This document shows positions 4,521-5,062 of a DNA stretch of 5,062 bases, one piece after another. Below the pieces are notes generated by a model. That model was not told the DNA's origin. It searched no databases and worked only from the letters and a program-made list of their open reading frames with translations. Source of the stretch: Kiritimatiellia bacterium (GTDB lineage Bacteria; Verrucomicrobiota; Kiritimatiellia; RFP12; UBA1067); NCBI GenBank assembly GCA_017547265.1, contig JAFYQC010000291.1, positions 1-5,062 on the forward strand, given 5' to 3'. Within the stretch, counting starts at the first letter, position 1; each line of letters opens with the position of its first letter. A program made the translations under genes and the position numbers.

Positions 4521-5062
4521 ATGTTGAAGTGGTTCAGGATTTCATTGGCGGTTGAAGTCGCCGTTCTGCTCGTCAGCGGGGGTGCCGTTGCGTGGTATCT
4601 GTGGCATGGCGGCGAGGTGTCGGCGCGTATGGAGCTTGGATGCGACATCGCGGTGAACCTGTTTGCCGCATGCGCCTTGGCCGTTCTGATCGAACTGCTC
4701 ACCCTCAAGCGCTCCGCCCGCGACGAGGCGGCGAAGATCCTGCGGAACGATGATTTGACCCATTACTACATCGTGCGTTTCGCAAAGCTATACTTCGAGA
4801 TGACGTTTGCGGACAAGGCGGAACTCGCCGCCGCCCGCAAGGGTCTGGACTTCGCGCAAGGCGCAGGTGTCGCGCACATAGACGGAAGAAATGTGCCTGT
4901 CAACGCCCTGGCAAACCTGTTCAAGCCGTCTGATTTTATCGGAGGCTTCTACTCCAAGATGCTCGTAGAGGAATTCTTCGACAACGAGACACGCCTCATG
5001 GACAGTTTCCGCCGCGCCGTCGCTGCGCGCGACTACGAGCATTTCGGAACGTTGCGCGACAC
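4521..5062 (+). CDS. Unrecognised protein with two membrane segments, runs off right edge
   Basis: The ATG at 4521 follows a strong ribosome-binding site AAGGAGGA (4507-4514). The frame is open for 180 codons to the edge. Residues about 7-28 (ISLAVEVAVLLVSGGAVAWY region) and 43-62 (IAVNLFAACALAVLIELLTL) are membrane segments with a short loop between them. The remaining, mostly charged region (from KRSARDEAAK) should be cytoplasmic by the positive-inside rule, with FAKLYFEMTFADKAELAAAR, a GRNVPVNALANLFKPSDF segment and helical Arg-rich stretches. No family is recognised. Because it directly follows the ATPase gene, the two may be expressed together, but a functional link is only inferred. Confidence 0.88.
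   Translation, partial: MLKWFRISLAVEVAVLLVSGGAVAWYLWHGGEVSARMELGCDIAVNLFAACALAVLIELLTLKRSARDEAAKILRNDDLTHYYIVRFAKLYFEMTFADKAELAAARKGLDFAQGAGVAHIDGRNVPVNALANLFKPSDFIGGFYSKMLVEEFFDNETRLMDSFRRAVAARDYEHFGTLRD

Overview
The window reads as a fragment of a moderately GC-rich bacterial chromosome or metagenomic contig. The degraded secreted SUMF1-type gene, the DUF4143 ATPase and the GGACCCTCCGTGTAGG-type tandem repeat fit a gut or environmental bacterium of the PVC group (for example Kiritimatiellota). That assignment rests on memory of family distribution, not on a marker gene, and is tentative.

Left part (1-717): a membrane or secreted protein starts at 90 on the minus strand and runs off the left edge. 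It is followed by about 390 bases with no convincing gene, a short tandem repeat with a 22-bp period (about 517-582), and the C-terminal tail of a broken SUMF1/formylglycine-generating-enzyme-like gene on the minus strand.

Centre (718-2212): a complete IS110-family insertion sequence. Its boundaries can be read directly because it sits inside the SUMF1-like gene. Removing 1493 bp and keeping one CT core dinucleotide rejoins the two halves in frame (VKG|GAFDSKRTECR). The 266-bp leader upstream of the DEDD/serine transposase folds like a bridge RNA. It contains four short segments that match, in the expected orientation, the left target, right target, left donor and right donor sequences defined by the gene disruption. 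Joining the right end to the left end would also create a sigma70 promoter (TTGACT-17 bp-TATCTT with TG extension), absent from the integrated copy.

Right of the IS (2212-2702, minus strand): the rest of the SUMF1-like gene. Its signal peptide and helical N-terminus have a good ribosome-binding site, but an internal deletion with a frameshift removes most of the catalytic domain, so the gene carries two independent lesions. Beyond it is a 31-codon 3' remnant of another gene (2879-2971), abutting a cluster of three related hairpins (2970-3058).

Right part (3067-5062): a promoter overlapping a perfect 17-bp palindrome drives a probable two-gene operon. The first gene is an AAA ATPase with a C-terminal DUF4143 nuclease-like domain. 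After 29 bp comes an unrecognised protein with two membrane segments and a cytoplasmic region, running off the right edge. The region is typical accessory DNA: one active-looking mobile element, several gene remnants and repeat DNA.
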